A stretch of DNA of 33,690 nt from Betaproteobacteria bacterium. Lineage in GTDB: Bacteria > Pseudomonadota > Gammaproteobacteria > Burkholderiales > Burkholderiaceae_C. The notes beneath the pieces are model-generated. The model worked only from the letters and a program-made list of their open reading frames with translations. It made no database searches and was not told the origin of the DNA. The DNA lies in contig VGHB01000022.1 in NCBI GenBank assembly GCA_016868355.1, positions 1-33,690 of the forward strand, written 5' to 3'. Positions 24,587-32,669 of this stretch are shown piece by piece (positions within the stretch are counted from its first letter, which is position 1; each line of letters begins with the position of its first letter). Made by a program: the position numbers and the translations under genes.

Positions 24587-25810
24587 ATGGACTTCGGCTA
24601 CTCACCCAAGACACAGGCCCTGCGAGAACAACTGCTGGCCTTCATGGACGCGCACATCTACCCAAACGAAGCCGCGGTCCACGGTGAACTGCAAGCCAAC
24701 ACCGCAGCGGGGCGGCGCTGGACGCCCTTGCAGACCATCGAACGGCTCAAGCCCCTGGCGCGCACCCAAGGCCTGTGGAACCTGTTCCTGCCCCACAGCG
24801 ATCTGGGTGCGGGCCTGAGCAACCAGGAATATGCACCGCTGGCTGAGATCATGGGGCGGGTGCCCTGGAGCAGCGAAGTGTTCAACTGCTCCGCCCCGGA
24901 CACCGGCAACATGGAAACCATCGTCCGCTACGGAACCCCGCAACAGCAAGAACGCTGGCTCAAGCCGCTGCTGGCCGGAGAGATCCGCAGCGGCTTTGCC
25001 ATGACCGAGCCTGCGGTTGCGTCCTCCGACGCCACCAACATCGAGGCACGCATTGAGCGCGATGGCGACGACTTTGTGATCAACGCCCGCAAGTGGTGGA
25101 CCAGCGGTGCAGGAGACCCGCGCTGCAAGGTGTTGATCTTCATGGGCAAGACCGACCCCACAGCGCCCAGGCACTCCCAGCAGTCGATGATCTTGGTGCC
25201 CGTAGACACGCCGGGTGTCAAGGTCTTGCGTGCTTTGACGGTCTTGGGCTATGACGACGCGCCCCATGGCCACATGGAGGTGGACTTCCACCAGGTTCGC
25301 GTGCCGGCCACCAATATGCTGCTGGGCGAAGGCCGTGGCTTTGAGATTGCGCAAGGCCGCCTGGGCCCCGGGCGGATTCACCACTGCATGCGCCTGATCG
25401 GCTTGGCCGAGCGATCACTCGAATTGATGTGCCAGCGCGCCACGGCGCGGGTGGCCTTCGGCAAAACCATTGCCGCACAGACCGTCACCCAAGAGCGCAT
25501 TGCAGAAGCTCGATGCCAGATTGAACAGGCTCGGCTGCTGACGCTCAAGGCAGCCTGGATGATGGATGTGGCGGGCAACAAGACCGCAAAGGCTGAAATC
25601 GCCATGATCAAGGTGGTGGCGCCCAATATGGCATTGCGGGTCATCGATTGGGCGATCCAGGCCTATGGCGGCGCCGGTGTCAGCCAAGACACGCCGTTGG
25701 CGCACTTCTACGCGCACGCCCGAACCCTGCGCCTGGCCGATGGCCCTGATGAAGTACACCGCAACGCCATCGCAAAACTGGAACTCGGCAAGTACGCGCC
25801 GGCCCGATAA
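24587..25810 (+). CDS. Acyl-CoA dehydrogenase, ACAD10/11 type
   Basis: A 407-residue FAD-dependent dehydrogenase. [17 protein letters not shown] is the FAD-binding signature of the middle domain, RKWWTSGAG is the flavin-contacting strand, and the C-terminal helical domain ends with [18 protein letters not shown] and [11 protein letters not shown], the form seen in ACAD10/11 rather than the YEGT motif of short-chain enzymes. ACAD11-type enzymes act, with the linked kinase, on 4-phospho-acyl-CoA to yield enoyl-CoA. With the kinase and the enoyl-CoA hydratase upstream, a 4-hydroxy-acid pathway is a reasonable prediction. Confidence 0.9.
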   Translation: MDFGYSPKTQALREQLLAFMDAHIYPNEAAVHGELQANTAAGRRWTPLQTIERLKPLARTQGLWNLFLPHSDLGAGLSNQEYAPLAEIMGRVPWSSEVFNCSAPDTGNMETIVRYGTPQQQERWLKPLLAGEIRSGFAMTEPAVASSDATNIEARIERDGDDFVINARKWWTSGAGDPRCKVLIFMGKTDPTAPRHSQQSMILVPVDTPGVKVLRALTVLGYDDAPHGHMEVDFHQVRVPATNMLLGEGRGFEIAQGRLGPGRIHHCMRLIGLAERSLELMCQRATARVAFGKTIAAQTVTQERIAEARCQIEQARLLTLKAAWMMDVAGNKTAKAEIAMIKVVAPNMALRVIDWAIQAYGGAGVSQDTPLAHFYAHARTLRLADGPDEVHRNAIAKLELGKYAPAR

Positions 25811-25821
25811 TGCCAGCATCA

Positions 25822-25898
25822 CTGCCCGTAGCTCAGCTGGATAGAGTAGCTGCCTTCTAAGCAGCCGGTCGGGGGTTCGAGTCCCTCCGGGCAGGCCA
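25822..25898 (+). tRNA. tRNA-Arg (anticodon TCT)
   Basis: A 77-nt cloverleaf with encoded CCA. The acceptor stem CTGCCCG/CGGGCAG pairs perfectly, discriminator G; anticodon stem GCTGC/GCAGC encloses CTTCTAA, giving TCT (reads AGA). The 3' part (25875-25891) is duplicated at 30406-30422, the mark of an element inserted at this gene. Confidence 0.95.
25875..25891 (+). repeat. Left att-like repeat in tRNA-Arg
   Basis: GTTCGAGTCCCTCCGGG, the T-arm and acceptor strand of tRNA-Arg, is repeated exactly at 30406-30422. The copies stay alignable to GCCAA if a 3-base gap (CAG) is allowed in the right copy, giving about 22 matching bases. Confidence 0.85.
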
Positions 25899-25959
25899 AT
25901 TCGGCTTATCAGGACGGCGCATAACGGCTCAGAGCCTCCTCGGATCCCAGCTAAAACAA

Positions 25960-26454
25960 CTACTTAGCACCGCACGTTGACTCACAACGGCGCTTTACAG
26001 CGCAAGCGTTATCGGGGAACACTGCGGGGAACCCCTCTACGAAAGCCTCCACATCGGCTTGAGTCTTGATCGGCTTGTATGCCGAGGGCCAGCGCCCTAC
26101 CCTTTGGTTCCCACCGATCGCTCCAAGAACTCGCAAGGCATCTTCGCACCGACGAATGTGACCGGCTAACCTTGAGGCTTCCCTCTCCGCTTGCACGGTT
26201 CGCTCGCCATGCTTCCCGTTAGCCTCTCGGATTCGTTGAATTCCTTCGGGCGTCTTAGCACCCCCACGCCATTCAAACCTTGGGGCTGGACAAAACTTCA
26301 CAGAAGGCCAGTCACATCGCATGCCCGACCAACCTTTAGCGCTGCAATGGGTTGCGGAACCATTGAAAAGCGAGTGGCCATCTTGATCAAGAAGATCTCC
26401 GACATCGCTTAATTGCATACGATTAGTCCCACCGGTTGACCGGACGCCAGTCAT
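25960..26454 (-). CDS. Small Cys-rich TPEG/KHG-motif protein of island type
   Basis: A 164-residue cytoplasmic-looking protein. The stretch GGAKTPEGIQRIREANGKHG, followed by a charged helix (TVQAEREASRLAGHIRRCED), resembles small proteins of prophages and islands with the pattern C-x-AK, HGG-x-TPEG-x-R, KHG; here the His of HGG is Arg (WRGG). Several cysteines precede it. The function of that family is unknown to me. It begins 7 bases after the caspase stop, so it is probably co-translated; an internal ATG at 26418 is possible. The C-terminus (NACAVKRRCESTCGAK) is cysteine- and lysine-rich. Confidence 0.6.
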   Translation of the reverse strand: MTGVRSTGGTNRMQLSDVGDLLDQDGHSLFNGSATHCSAKGWSGMRCDWPSVKFCPAPRFEWRGGAKTPEGIQRIREANGKHGERTVQAEREASRLAGHIRRCEDALRVLGAIGGNQRVGRWPSAYKPIKTQADVEAFVEGFPAVFPDNACAVKRRCESTCGAK

Positions 26455-26461
26455 TCAGACA

Positions 26462-28591
26462 TCACTTGAGAGTGAAGAAAAAGTCCCCAACGGCCTGGTC
26501 GTAGAGTGCGGGGGTTTGTTCATGTCCGATTGACTTTGACAACCGAACCACCTCGTTGCGGACGTTTCGAAGTACACGGTCGACCGGAACACCGGGCCGC
26601 ACCATTTCCCGCAGAAGCACTCGCGTGAATACGCCGTTCTTTTCCTTATCCTGCGGCCCAAGCTTGTCAAGCGCTTGTTGACCTGCACCCGCCGAAAACA
26701 TGATCATCTGACCGGTCGCAGCGGTTGTGGGAGCAAGTCCACGTCCCCCGATAGATCGACCTGATCCCTTGAACGGGTTGTCTCTGCAAGCATCAATGAT
26801 GGCCAGTGAAAACTTCGCACTCTTAGACTTCATGTCGTCCAGGATCCGTTGCAGCTCGATAGCCTCATCCCTCACCTGATCCTCGTGATCGCCTTTGACA
26901 TCGATGGGCAGCAGGTAGTTTGCTGAACCCAACTGAACACCGTGACCAGCGAAGTAAAAAAGAACTTCTTCACCCCCCTCAAGAGAAGCGCGAAACTCCC
27001 GAAGTACTTGCTTGAATTTGCGCTCGTCAACATCCTGATGCAAGACGGCCGAGTAGCCAAGCTTGCCCAATGCCGCAGCAACGCCAGCCGCATCCTCACG
27101 GGCGTTGTTCAGCGGGGGGACATGGCGATACTTGTCATTTCCAATCACTAAGGCACGCCGAACAGCGGCCTGCGATTGAATCGGTGTAACCTGATTTTGG
27201 TTGAGCGTATTCGCCGAAGCCTGCAAAGTCTCCAACTGTTTTTGCATCCTCTCCAGGCGGTCAAGAAGAAGTTGCTGCGACGCATCTGCAATCACTCCCG
27301 GGGGCTTTTTGGCCAGCGCCGTGTTGCTGGGCGTGGGCTGTGTGGCAATCGATGATGTTGAGGCTGTGTTGACCGGGTTGTTATTTGGCGAGGGCACCTG
27401 TGCAAAGTAGCTCTCAACGAATGCTAGGTTACCGGGGCTTAGGTTATTGATCTGACTCCGCCCTTCCAGAAAGTATTGATGCGCCCGCCCGCTGTCCTTT
27501 TCGACGCCCTTTCCGTCCAAGAGCATTCGCCCCAAAGCAACGGCAGCATTAATATCGCCTTGGTCAATGGCCTCGTTGAACAGCAGGACTGCGCGCGCAA
27601 GGTCTCTCGACGTTCCGACGCCGTCTCGATAGAACACCGCCAGGGTGTTCTTGGCCGATCGGAGGCCCAGTTCGTTGGCCTGCCTGGCCAGTTGGAATGC
27701 GCGATCTCTATCAATCGCCACCCCCTTTGCTCCTCGGTTCAAGATGTTGGCGAGGTAGACCATGCTGTCGGCGTTGCCAGCACGCACACCCATCTCAGCC
27801 CACTTCGCTGACTCTGTCAAGTCAACTGGAACACCGCGTCCGTGGTAATAAACCCCAGCCAAGTTCCCATAGGCGATGTATACAGGACTTCTGACGGAAG
27901 GCTCAACCGCCTTCTTGAAGGCTCCGATGGCGGCAGTGGTGTCTTGGCGAACACCCACTCCATAGAGGTGAAGGAGCCCCAATAAATTCCAGCCATGGCT
28001 CCAGTTCTGTTGGCTTGACTTGAGAGCCAACTGATAGGCCTCGTCCCCGCTCTTTTCAACACCCTCTCCCAATCGATACATGTCGGATAGATTGGCCTGT
28101 GCAGCCGGGTTACCCTTATCCGCCGCAAGTCGGTACAGCCGAACCGCTTCAGTCTTATTGACTGGCATACCTTGACCATAGCGGTTGAGGTTTCCAAGAC
28201 TGTTTTGGCCCCAGGTGCTGCCACGCGAAACAGCCAACCTAAACAAGCGAGCCGCTTCGATGTAGTTCACTTCGACGCCCAAGCCCAGCCGGTAGCTGTC
28301 GCCAAGTGCTTCCTCACAGGCCAGGTAACCCTTGGAAGCACATGCCGTCAACAGCGATGCGGATGCCTTCAAGTCTCGTGACACCGAAAGTCCAGACTTA
28401 TAAGCTTGCCCCATGAGGAATTGGCACGATGTGTTGCCGGCTTCAGCCAGTGCTCGACACTGACCCACCATCTCCGACCAGTCACCCTTACGCCACGCTT
28501 CGTACGCCTTCTTTGGGTCTGAAAAAGCCGAGGTGGAAAGAAATACTGCTGTGAGCAACAAGCATTGCCTAACAAGCATTCCAAAAATCAC
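26462..28591 (-). CDS. Exported Sel1-repeat caspase (C14 peptidase)
   Basis: A 709-residue protein with a signal peptide (MLVRQCLLLTAVFLSTSAFS), about eight to nine Sel1/TPR-like repeats (roughly 45-385; for example GNPAAQANLSDMYRLGEGVE), a Ser/Thr/Asn/Pro linker (400-435), a short coiled coil (438-462) and a C-terminal caspase domain (475-709). The catalytic pair is intact: His550 in YFAGHGVQ and Cys602 in IIDACRDNPF. Prokaryotic caspases cut after basic residues and serve in cell-death-like and defence systems, among other roles; the repeats usually bind proteins. The signal peptide places it in the periplasm. GTG start with GGGAG 6 bases upstream. Confidence 0.88.
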   Translation of the reverse strand: MIFGMLVRQCLLLTAVFLSTSAFSDPKKAYEAWRKGDWSEMVGQCRALAEAGNTSCQFLMGQAYKSGLSVSRDLKASASLLTACASKGYLACEEALGDSYRLGLGVEVNYIEAARLFRLAVSRGSTWGQNSLGNLNRYGQGMPVNKTEAVRLYRLAADKGNPAAQANLSDMYRLGEGVEKSGDEAYQLALKSSQQNWSHGWNLLGLLHLYGVGVRQDTTAAIGAFKKAVEPSVRSPVYIAYGNLAGVYYHGRGVPVDLTESAKWAEMGVRAGNADSMVYLANILNRGAKGVAIDRDRAFQLARQANELGLRSAKNTLAVFYRDGVGTSRDLARAVLLFNEAIDQGDINAAVALGRMLLDGKGVEKDSGRAHQYFLEGRSQINNLSPGNLAFVESYFAQVPSPNNNPVNTASTSSIATQPTPSNTALAKKPPGVIADASQQLLLDRLERMQKQLETLQASANTLNQNQVTPIQSQAAVRRALVIGNDKYRHVPPLNNAREDAAGVAAALGKLGYSAVLHQDVDERKFKQVLREFRASLEGGEEVLFYFAGHGVQLGSANYLLPIDVKGDHEDQVRDEAIELQRILDDMKSKSAKFSLAIIDACRDNPFKGSGRSIGGRGLAPTTAATGQMIMFSAGAGQQALDKLGPQDKEKNGVFTRVLLREMVRPGVPVDRVLRNVRNEVVRLSKSIGHEQTPALYDQAVGDFFFTLK

Positions 28592-28651
28592 TGATCTCTC
28601 CCATGATCCGCCACAGCATGGTAACGCCGCCGATCCCCGGTCATGAATCGC

Positions 28652-29428
28652 CTAATTGAGAAGTCCTCGAAGGCCCGTATACAAACCCGTAACCCCGGCC
28701 GCGACCGGCGCAGCGCTTGTGAAAAAGTGGTTTAACCGCTCCGCCAGTTGCTCCACCCTCATTTTGCCTGCGCTATCCCGCTGCAACAGAAGCAGCATCA
28801 ACGGCAGTCGATCACCCAAAGAATGACGCTTGTACATCGCCCGCACCAGCAGCCCACCGGTGATGTAGCCAAGCGAAATGGCCAACGAATACTCCAACAG
28901 CTCTCGCCATTCGAAACTCGAAGTCGGCCAAAGTGTGGTTTGATCTATCAACGCAGTCATTGCAGACATCGCAACGACCGAAGTGACGGCAACCGCTATG
29001 GAACACAAGGCCAAGGTCGCCGTTCGAAACTGCGACCCATTCAGAGCCAAAAAGGAAACCAATCCCGGCGCAACGATGGTGCAGGCTCTCAATACGAATG
29101 GTGGCTGATCGTAGACAAACAAGAGCAAAAGGTGGAGCGCTGAGATCAACGTTATCGCTCCGAAAACGCCAATCCAGATGCGGAGGAGATTCGCTTCTTG
29201 AATCAATCTGCCGGCGATGGGCGAAGAAGGGCTTCCCGTGGCAATACCGCTGTCATCCGAGGGCTGGGCCACGCCAGCTACGACACCACTGCGCTTGAGT
29301 CGCTCAATATCAGACTCAAGCTCAGCCACCCTGCCTGCCAGCTCTGCAGCCGCGGCAATAGGTGAACGGCAGTGAACGCAGAGCACAGCCTTTGCGTGTA
29401 CCTCACCATAGCAAAAGGGGCATTGCAC
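28652..29428 (-). CDS. Zinc-ribbon, coiled-coil, four-TM membrane protein
   Basis: A 258-residue protein. A zinc ribbon opens it (Cys3, Cys6, Cys17, Cys20: CPFC and CVHC). A short coiled coil follows (about 25-47), then a low-complexity linker, then four hydrophobic segments (about 83-106, 111-129, 136-160, 178-198) and an amphipathic tail (205-258). The ribbon should face the cytoplasm and could sense or bind a partner. No enzyme motif is seen. It lies 12 bases downstream of the exported-protein gene and 60 bases upstream of the caspase gene, in one operon, so it is a natural candidate for a membrane partner or regulator of the caspase. Confidence 0.8.
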   Translation of the reverse strand: MQCPFCYGEVHAKAVLCVHCRSPIAAAAELAGRVAELESDIERLKRSGVVAGVAQPSDDSGIATGSPSSPIAGRLIQEANLLRIWIGVFGAITLISALHLLLLFVYDQPPFVLRACTIVAPGLVSFLALNGSQFRTATLALCSIAVAVTSVVAMSAMTALIDQTTLWPTSSFEWRELLEYSLAISLGYITGGLLVRAMYKRHSLGDRLPLMLLLLQRDSAGKMRVEQLAERLNHFFTSAAPVAAGVTGLYTGLRGLLN

Positions 29429-29440
29429 GGTATGGCAACC

Positions 29441-29941
29441 TCAACGGGCATTGATCGAAAATAGAGCAGTTCCCGTCCTGCCTTCGACATCCTTCAGTGA
29501 CATCCTGAAGTGATGATTTCCGGGTGGTAGTGCGGCAACCGGAATTTCCAGAGTGTCGGTGTTGACCTTGGCCCGTACCCGTTCTGTGATATCGATCACT
29601 GGTTCTTTGAGGTACTCAATCTTGAAGCTCTTTAGATCCAAGGCCACGCCGCCACGGCGTTCGAATTGCACGTTGACAGGAAATGCTTTGCCAACAACAT
29701 CGGCTGGAGAGATCAATTTCAACCCAGGCCCTCTGGTTATGGCCCGTGTGGTCGCTGTACGGCCATCTGGCAAGCGTGCTTCCTCATCGGAGACCAATCT
29801 GATGGGTTGGCCTTGCGAAAAGCAGGGAACAGACGCCAGCAAGCCGCAAGCGAATAGAGCACCAACAATGGGAATTCGCACCAATGCCATGAACCTGGGA
29901 GCAAACACCAAACCAACTCGACTTCCATTCGAGAGCTTCAT
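29441..29941 (-). CDS. Exported small protein, first gene of caspase cassette
   Basis: A 166-residue protein with an N-terminal signal segment (VRIPIVGALFACGLLASVPC, cleavage near CFSQG), so periplasmic or surface-exposed; the Cys in SVPC is not in a good lipobox. The mature part looks beta-rich, with FPVNVQFERRGG, VIDITERVRAKV and the closing NHHFRMSLKDVEGRTGTALF, reminiscent of an Ig-like or adhesin-type sandwich. No family recognised. AAAGG lies 8 bases before the ATG. It heads the four-gene operon that contains the caspase. Confidence 0.75.
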   Translation of the reverse strand: MKLSNGSRVGLVFAPRFMALVRIPIVGALFACGLLASVPCFSQGQPIRLVSDEEARLPDGRTATTRAITRGPGLKLISPADVVGKAFPVNVQFERRGGVALDLKSFKIEYLKEPVIDITERVRAKVNTDTLEIPVAALPPGNHHFRMSLKDVEGRTGTALFSINAR

Positions 29942-30025
29942 TGCGTTGACCTTTGACTTATCACCTCAGACCGCATGTCCAACTCCTTCTCGGCTCATTC
30001 AAAGCCACAAATGCGAATCCCACGA

Positions 30026-30206
30026 TCACCGAACCACCGATGAGACCACCTGAACCGTCTGACGGTCAGGTTGCTTGTGTTCGCGTGTTGGGCCACTCGT
30101 TTTCGCAACAGATGCGTCGCTTATTCGACCATCTGTTTCCATGATGTAGGTGACCCACGCTGACCCAATTGCCCGCGATTGACGGGCTGCGGTCGTGAAC
30201 GCTGAC
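30026..30206 (-). pseudogene. TonB C-terminal-domain relic
   Basis: The minus-strand frame reads AARQSRAIGSAWVTYIMETD and GRISDASVAKTSGPTREHKQ, the pattern of a TonB C-terminal domain (AARxxGxxGxVxVxYxIExDGRxSDxxVxxSSG). It breaks off at a TGA (30028-30026) before the final helix and strand, and the upstream part has no proline-rich or membrane region. It is thus a fragment stranded near the right end of the island; the rest of 29942-30326 holds nothing else I can support. Confidence 0.5.
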
Positions 30207-30326
30207 CTTCCACAAGCATTGTGCATCTGTGACGCTGAACATACAAACAACCTGGGATCAGAGAACAGGTGCATCGGCCGCACGCTGCTAGAGTCCATCG
30301 CATTAGCCCCAAGGGGCCACCGTCTC

Positions 30327-30350
30327 ACAAACCGGGGAACAAACCGGGGA
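30327..30350. repeat. Tandem repeat near right island end
   Basis: ACAAACCGGGGA occurs twice in exact tandem (30327-30338, 30339-30350), 56 bases from the right att-like repeat, followed by ATGAAATGGGATCAAACA. Such short tandem repeats next to an att site are what integrase arm sites look like, but the match is only by position. Confidence 0.5.
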
Positions 30351-30405
30351 ATGAAATGGGATCAAACAATAAAAGGGCAAGCTTTCATGGAGGTCTCGGA
30401 GGAGT

Positions 30406-30422
30406 GTTCGAGTCCCTCCGGG
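30406..30422 (+). repeat. Right att-like repeat
   Basis: An exact copy of the 17-base tRNA-Arg 3' segment (25875-25891), continuing GCCAA after an apparent 3-base deletion. It ends 4 bases before the bpt stop codon, so the island sits directly against bpt. Confidence 0.85.
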
Positions 30423-30430
30423 GCCAAGCT

Positions 30431-31171
30431 TCAGCCGGTCACCGGCATCCACTGGCCCTCACGCAGCATCTCGCAGGGGCGGTAATGCGCTTTGTAGGCC
30501 ATCTTCGGGCTTTCGGCGATCCAATACCCCAGGTACAGGTGCGGCAGGCCCAGGCGTCGGGTTTGCTCAATCTGCCACAGCACATTGAAGGTGCCATAGC
30601 TGGCCGCCTCATCGGGCTCATAAAACGTATAGACGGCTGACATCCCGTCGTTAAGCACGTCGAGGATGGACACCATCCTGAGCTCACCCAAGGCCCCGTG
30701 TAAGCCACGCTCACGAAACTCGACCAAACGCGAATTCACCCGGGTCTGCAACAGAAACTGCGTGTACTGGTCCACATTGTCGTGGTCCATTCCGCCTCCG
30801 CTGTGCCGGTGGGTCTGGTACTTGAGATACAGCTGGTAGTGCTCGGGCATGAAGCCCAGCCTCAAAACCCGCACCTGCAGGTCTTCATGGCGCTTCCAGG
30901 CCCGGCGCTGGCTGCGCGTGGGATTGAACTGCGACACCGGCACCCTCAGCGGTACACAGGCACTGCACCCGTCGCAATAGGGTCGGTAGGTGAACAGCCC
31001 GCTGCGTCGAAAGCCATTGGTTACCAGGCTCGAATACACGTCGTTGTGAATGAGGTGGCTGGGAGTGGCCACTTGCGAGCGCGCCTGACGACCCGGCAGG
31101 TAACTGCAGGGATAAGGGGCGGTTGCATAAAACTGCAGCGACGCCAGTGGGAGTTCTTTGGGTGCGGTCAA
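30431..31171 (-). CDS. bpt: Aspartate/glutamate leucyltransferase
   Basis: A 246-residue aminoacyl-tRNA-protein transferase of the Ate1/Bpt family, which adds leucine to N-terminal Asp or Glu so that the protein enters the ClpS/ClpAP N-degron pathway. The cysteine cluster [15 protein letters not shown], the start [16 protein letters not shown] and the GNAT-like C-terminal part ([20 protein letters not shown]) are typical. The start is a TTG at 31171, with GAAGG 7 bases upstream. It is the last gene of the phosphatase-aat-bpt operon, 18 bases after aat; the island begins right behind it. Confidence 0.93.
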   Translation of the reverse strand: MTAPKELPLASLQFYATAPYPCSYLPGRQARSQVATPSHLIHNDVYSSLVTNGFRRSGLFTYRPYCDGCSACVPLRVPVSQFNPTRSQRRAWKRHEDLQVRVLRLGFMPEHYQLYLKYQTHRHSGGGMDHDNVDQYTQFLLQTRVNSRLVEFRERGLHGALGELRMVSILDVLNDGMSAVYTFYEPDEAASYGTFNVLWQIEQTRRLGLPHLYLGYWIAESPKMAYKAHYRPCEMLREGQWMPVTG

Positions 31172-31189
31172 GCCGGTGCCTTCATTTAC

Positions 31190-31978
31190 TCACAGGGTCC
31201 GCACAGCGCACCCACCAGCGCCCAGGTGCGGGTCGATCCCCAGCAGCAGCCAGTCTTGCGGATCATAGAACCAATCCTCGACATCCGAAACGGCACACGC
31301 TTGAGCCAGGTGGTGCACAAATTGGCTGCGGGGCACCTCGGCAGCGCCCATCGAAGCCATATGGGCGGTGTTCTGCTGGCAGTCGATCCAATCAATGCCG
31401 CGGCGGCGGCATCCCGCCACCAGAGCGGCCAGCGCCCATTTGGACGCGTCGGGGCAGCGGCTGAACATCGATTCACCGAAGAACATGCGTCCGATGCTCA
31501 CCCCGTACAAGCCACCCACCAGGGTCTCCCCTTGCCACGCCTCAAACGAATGCACTCGCCCGGCCCGATGCCAATCCGAGTAAGCCTGTTGCATGGCTGC
31601 TGTGATCCAGGTCCCCGCCTGCCCGTGACGGGGGCTTTGCGCACAAGCAGCCATCACCTGCTCCAAATCATGATCGACCCGAATCACGCACTCTGCAGCG
31701 CGCAAAAAGCGCCGCAGCGTCTTGGACAGGGAACGTGAGAGCTTGAAGCGGGCTGTTGGCAGCACCATCCGGGGGTCGGGCGCCCACCACAGGACGGGCT
31801 GACCCTCGGAGTACCAGGGAAAGATTCCCTGCCGATAGGCCTGCTCCAGACGTTGAAGGCTCAGCTCACCGCCCACGGCCAACAATCCTGGCAGGTCGGT
31901 GTCCGGGCCAAGCGCTTCCTCGACCGGTGGAAAGGAGTCCTCTGCCTCGATCCAGAGCATCGGTGCTGTCCGCTTCAT
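31190..31978 (-). CDS. aat: Leucyl/phenylalanyl-tRNA-protein transferase
   Basis: A 262-residue enzyme that adds Leu or Phe from tRNA to N-terminal Lys or Arg, creating ClpS-recognised N-degrons. Family motifs are clear: GLLAVGGELSLQRLEQAYRQ, GIFPWYSEGQPVLWWAPDPR, SFEAWQGETLVGGLYGVSIG, MFFGESMFSR and IDCQQNTAHMASMGA. The C-terminal FYDPQDWLLLGIDP tail is slightly extended. ATG at 31978; a second ATG at 31960 is possible. It lies 16 bases after the phosphatase gene and 18 before bpt, so both N-degron transferases are made together. Confidence 0.95.
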   Translation of the reverse strand: MKRTAPMLWIEAEDSFPPVEEALGPDTDLPGLLAVGGELSLQRLEQAYRQGIFPWYSEGQPVLWWAPDPRMVLPTARFKLSRSLSKTLRRFLRAAECVIRVDHDLEQVMAACAQSPRHGQAGTWITAAMQQAYSDWHRAGRVHSFEAWQGETLVGGLYGVSIGRMFFGESMFSRCPDASKWALAALVAGCRRRGIDWIDCQQNTAHMASMGAAEVPRSQFVHHLAQACAVSDVEDWFYDPQDWLLLGIDPHLGAGGCAVRTL

Positions 31979-31994
31979 TGAGGCTGTCCCGGCT

Positions 31995-32669
31995 TCAGGC
32001 GTAGCTGACCCATCCGCGGCGGGCCTCGTCTTCTAGGTGCGGCAAGGTGTTGAAGGCCAACAGTTCCAGCCGCTTGGGGCTCACCACCAGTTCGGTAAGT
32101 GAACTGTTGCGTAAGCGCATGTTCAGGTCGATAGCCGCGTTCGGTGGCGCACCCAAGACGTGGGACACCACAGCGGAGATGGGCCCGCCGCTGCTGACCA
32201 GGATCACCGACTGGCCCAGGTGTTGGGCCTGTACGTGCGACAAGACCTGCAGCACCCCCGCGCGAAAGTCTGCATAGCAGGGCATGCCCTGTGGGGTGAT
32301 CCGCCCTTCCATCCAGGCCATCAAGGCCAGGCGCAAGCGACGGAAGTGCGCCTTAAAACCTTCGGGCGTGTCGTGTGGCGGCAGCGGCTCCCCCCCAACG
32401 GCGTCCAACAAGGCCAGGCTGTCGTATTCATTGAGACCGGGCCAGGCCTGCGGGGTTATGTCCACGACACCCAAACCGCGGGCCAAAGCCTGCCACGACT
32501 GCTGATGGCGGCGCAAGGTTCCCATCAAAACGGCGGCCGGTTGCAAGCCGCGGCGGCCAAGGGTCTGGCCGAGGGCTTCGCACTGGCGCTGGCCCAACTC
32601 GCTGAGCTGGTCGTAATCTTCTGCGCCGAACGAGGCCTGTCCGTGGCGCACCAAGTAGAGGGTTCCCAT
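31995..32669 (-). CDS. Histidine phosphatase family protein
   Basis: A 224-residue phosphoglycerate-mutase-like phosphatase. The N-terminal LYLVRHGQASF carries the phospho-accepting His9 and Arg8; a second His-Gly-type site is replaced by SSGGPISAV, where most family members have a SHG motif, so the activity may be altered. The start is the ATG at 32669 because family proteins begin at this point; sequence upstream in frame is low quality. It heads the operon with aat and bpt. The substrate is unknown. Confidence 0.85.
   Translation of the reverse strand: MGTLYLVRHGQASFGAEDYDQLSELGQRQCEALGQTLGRRGLQPAAVLMGTLRRHQQSWQALARGLGVVDITPQAWPGLNEYDSLALLDAVGGEPLPPHDTPEGFKAHFRRLRLALMAWMEGRITPQGMPCYADFRAGVLQVLSHVQAQHLGQSVILVSSGGPISAVVSHVLGAPPNAAIDLNMRLRNSSLTELVVSPKRLELLAFNTLPHLEDEARRGWVSYA

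Larger units (their letters stand above)
25899..30427. mobile_element. Small tRNA-Arg genomic island without integrase
   Basis: About 4.5 kb between tRNA-Arg and bpt, bounded by the duplicated tRNA 3' end. Base composition is visibly lower in GC than the flanking operons. It holds four minus-strand genes (29941 down to 25960), a TonB-domain relic and a tandem repeat at its right end. The layout (intact tRNA on the left, fragment of its 3' end on the right) is the classic product of tyrosine-integrase insertion, but no integrase or excisionase gene is present, so it is either a remnant or moves with help from another element. Confidence 0.75.

Noticed and set aside
25960-29941. Assigning the caspase cassette to a known system such as a gasdermin or CBASS locus
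   Set aside because: No gasdermin, cyclase or NTPase sensor gene is nearby, and the caspase has a signal peptide.
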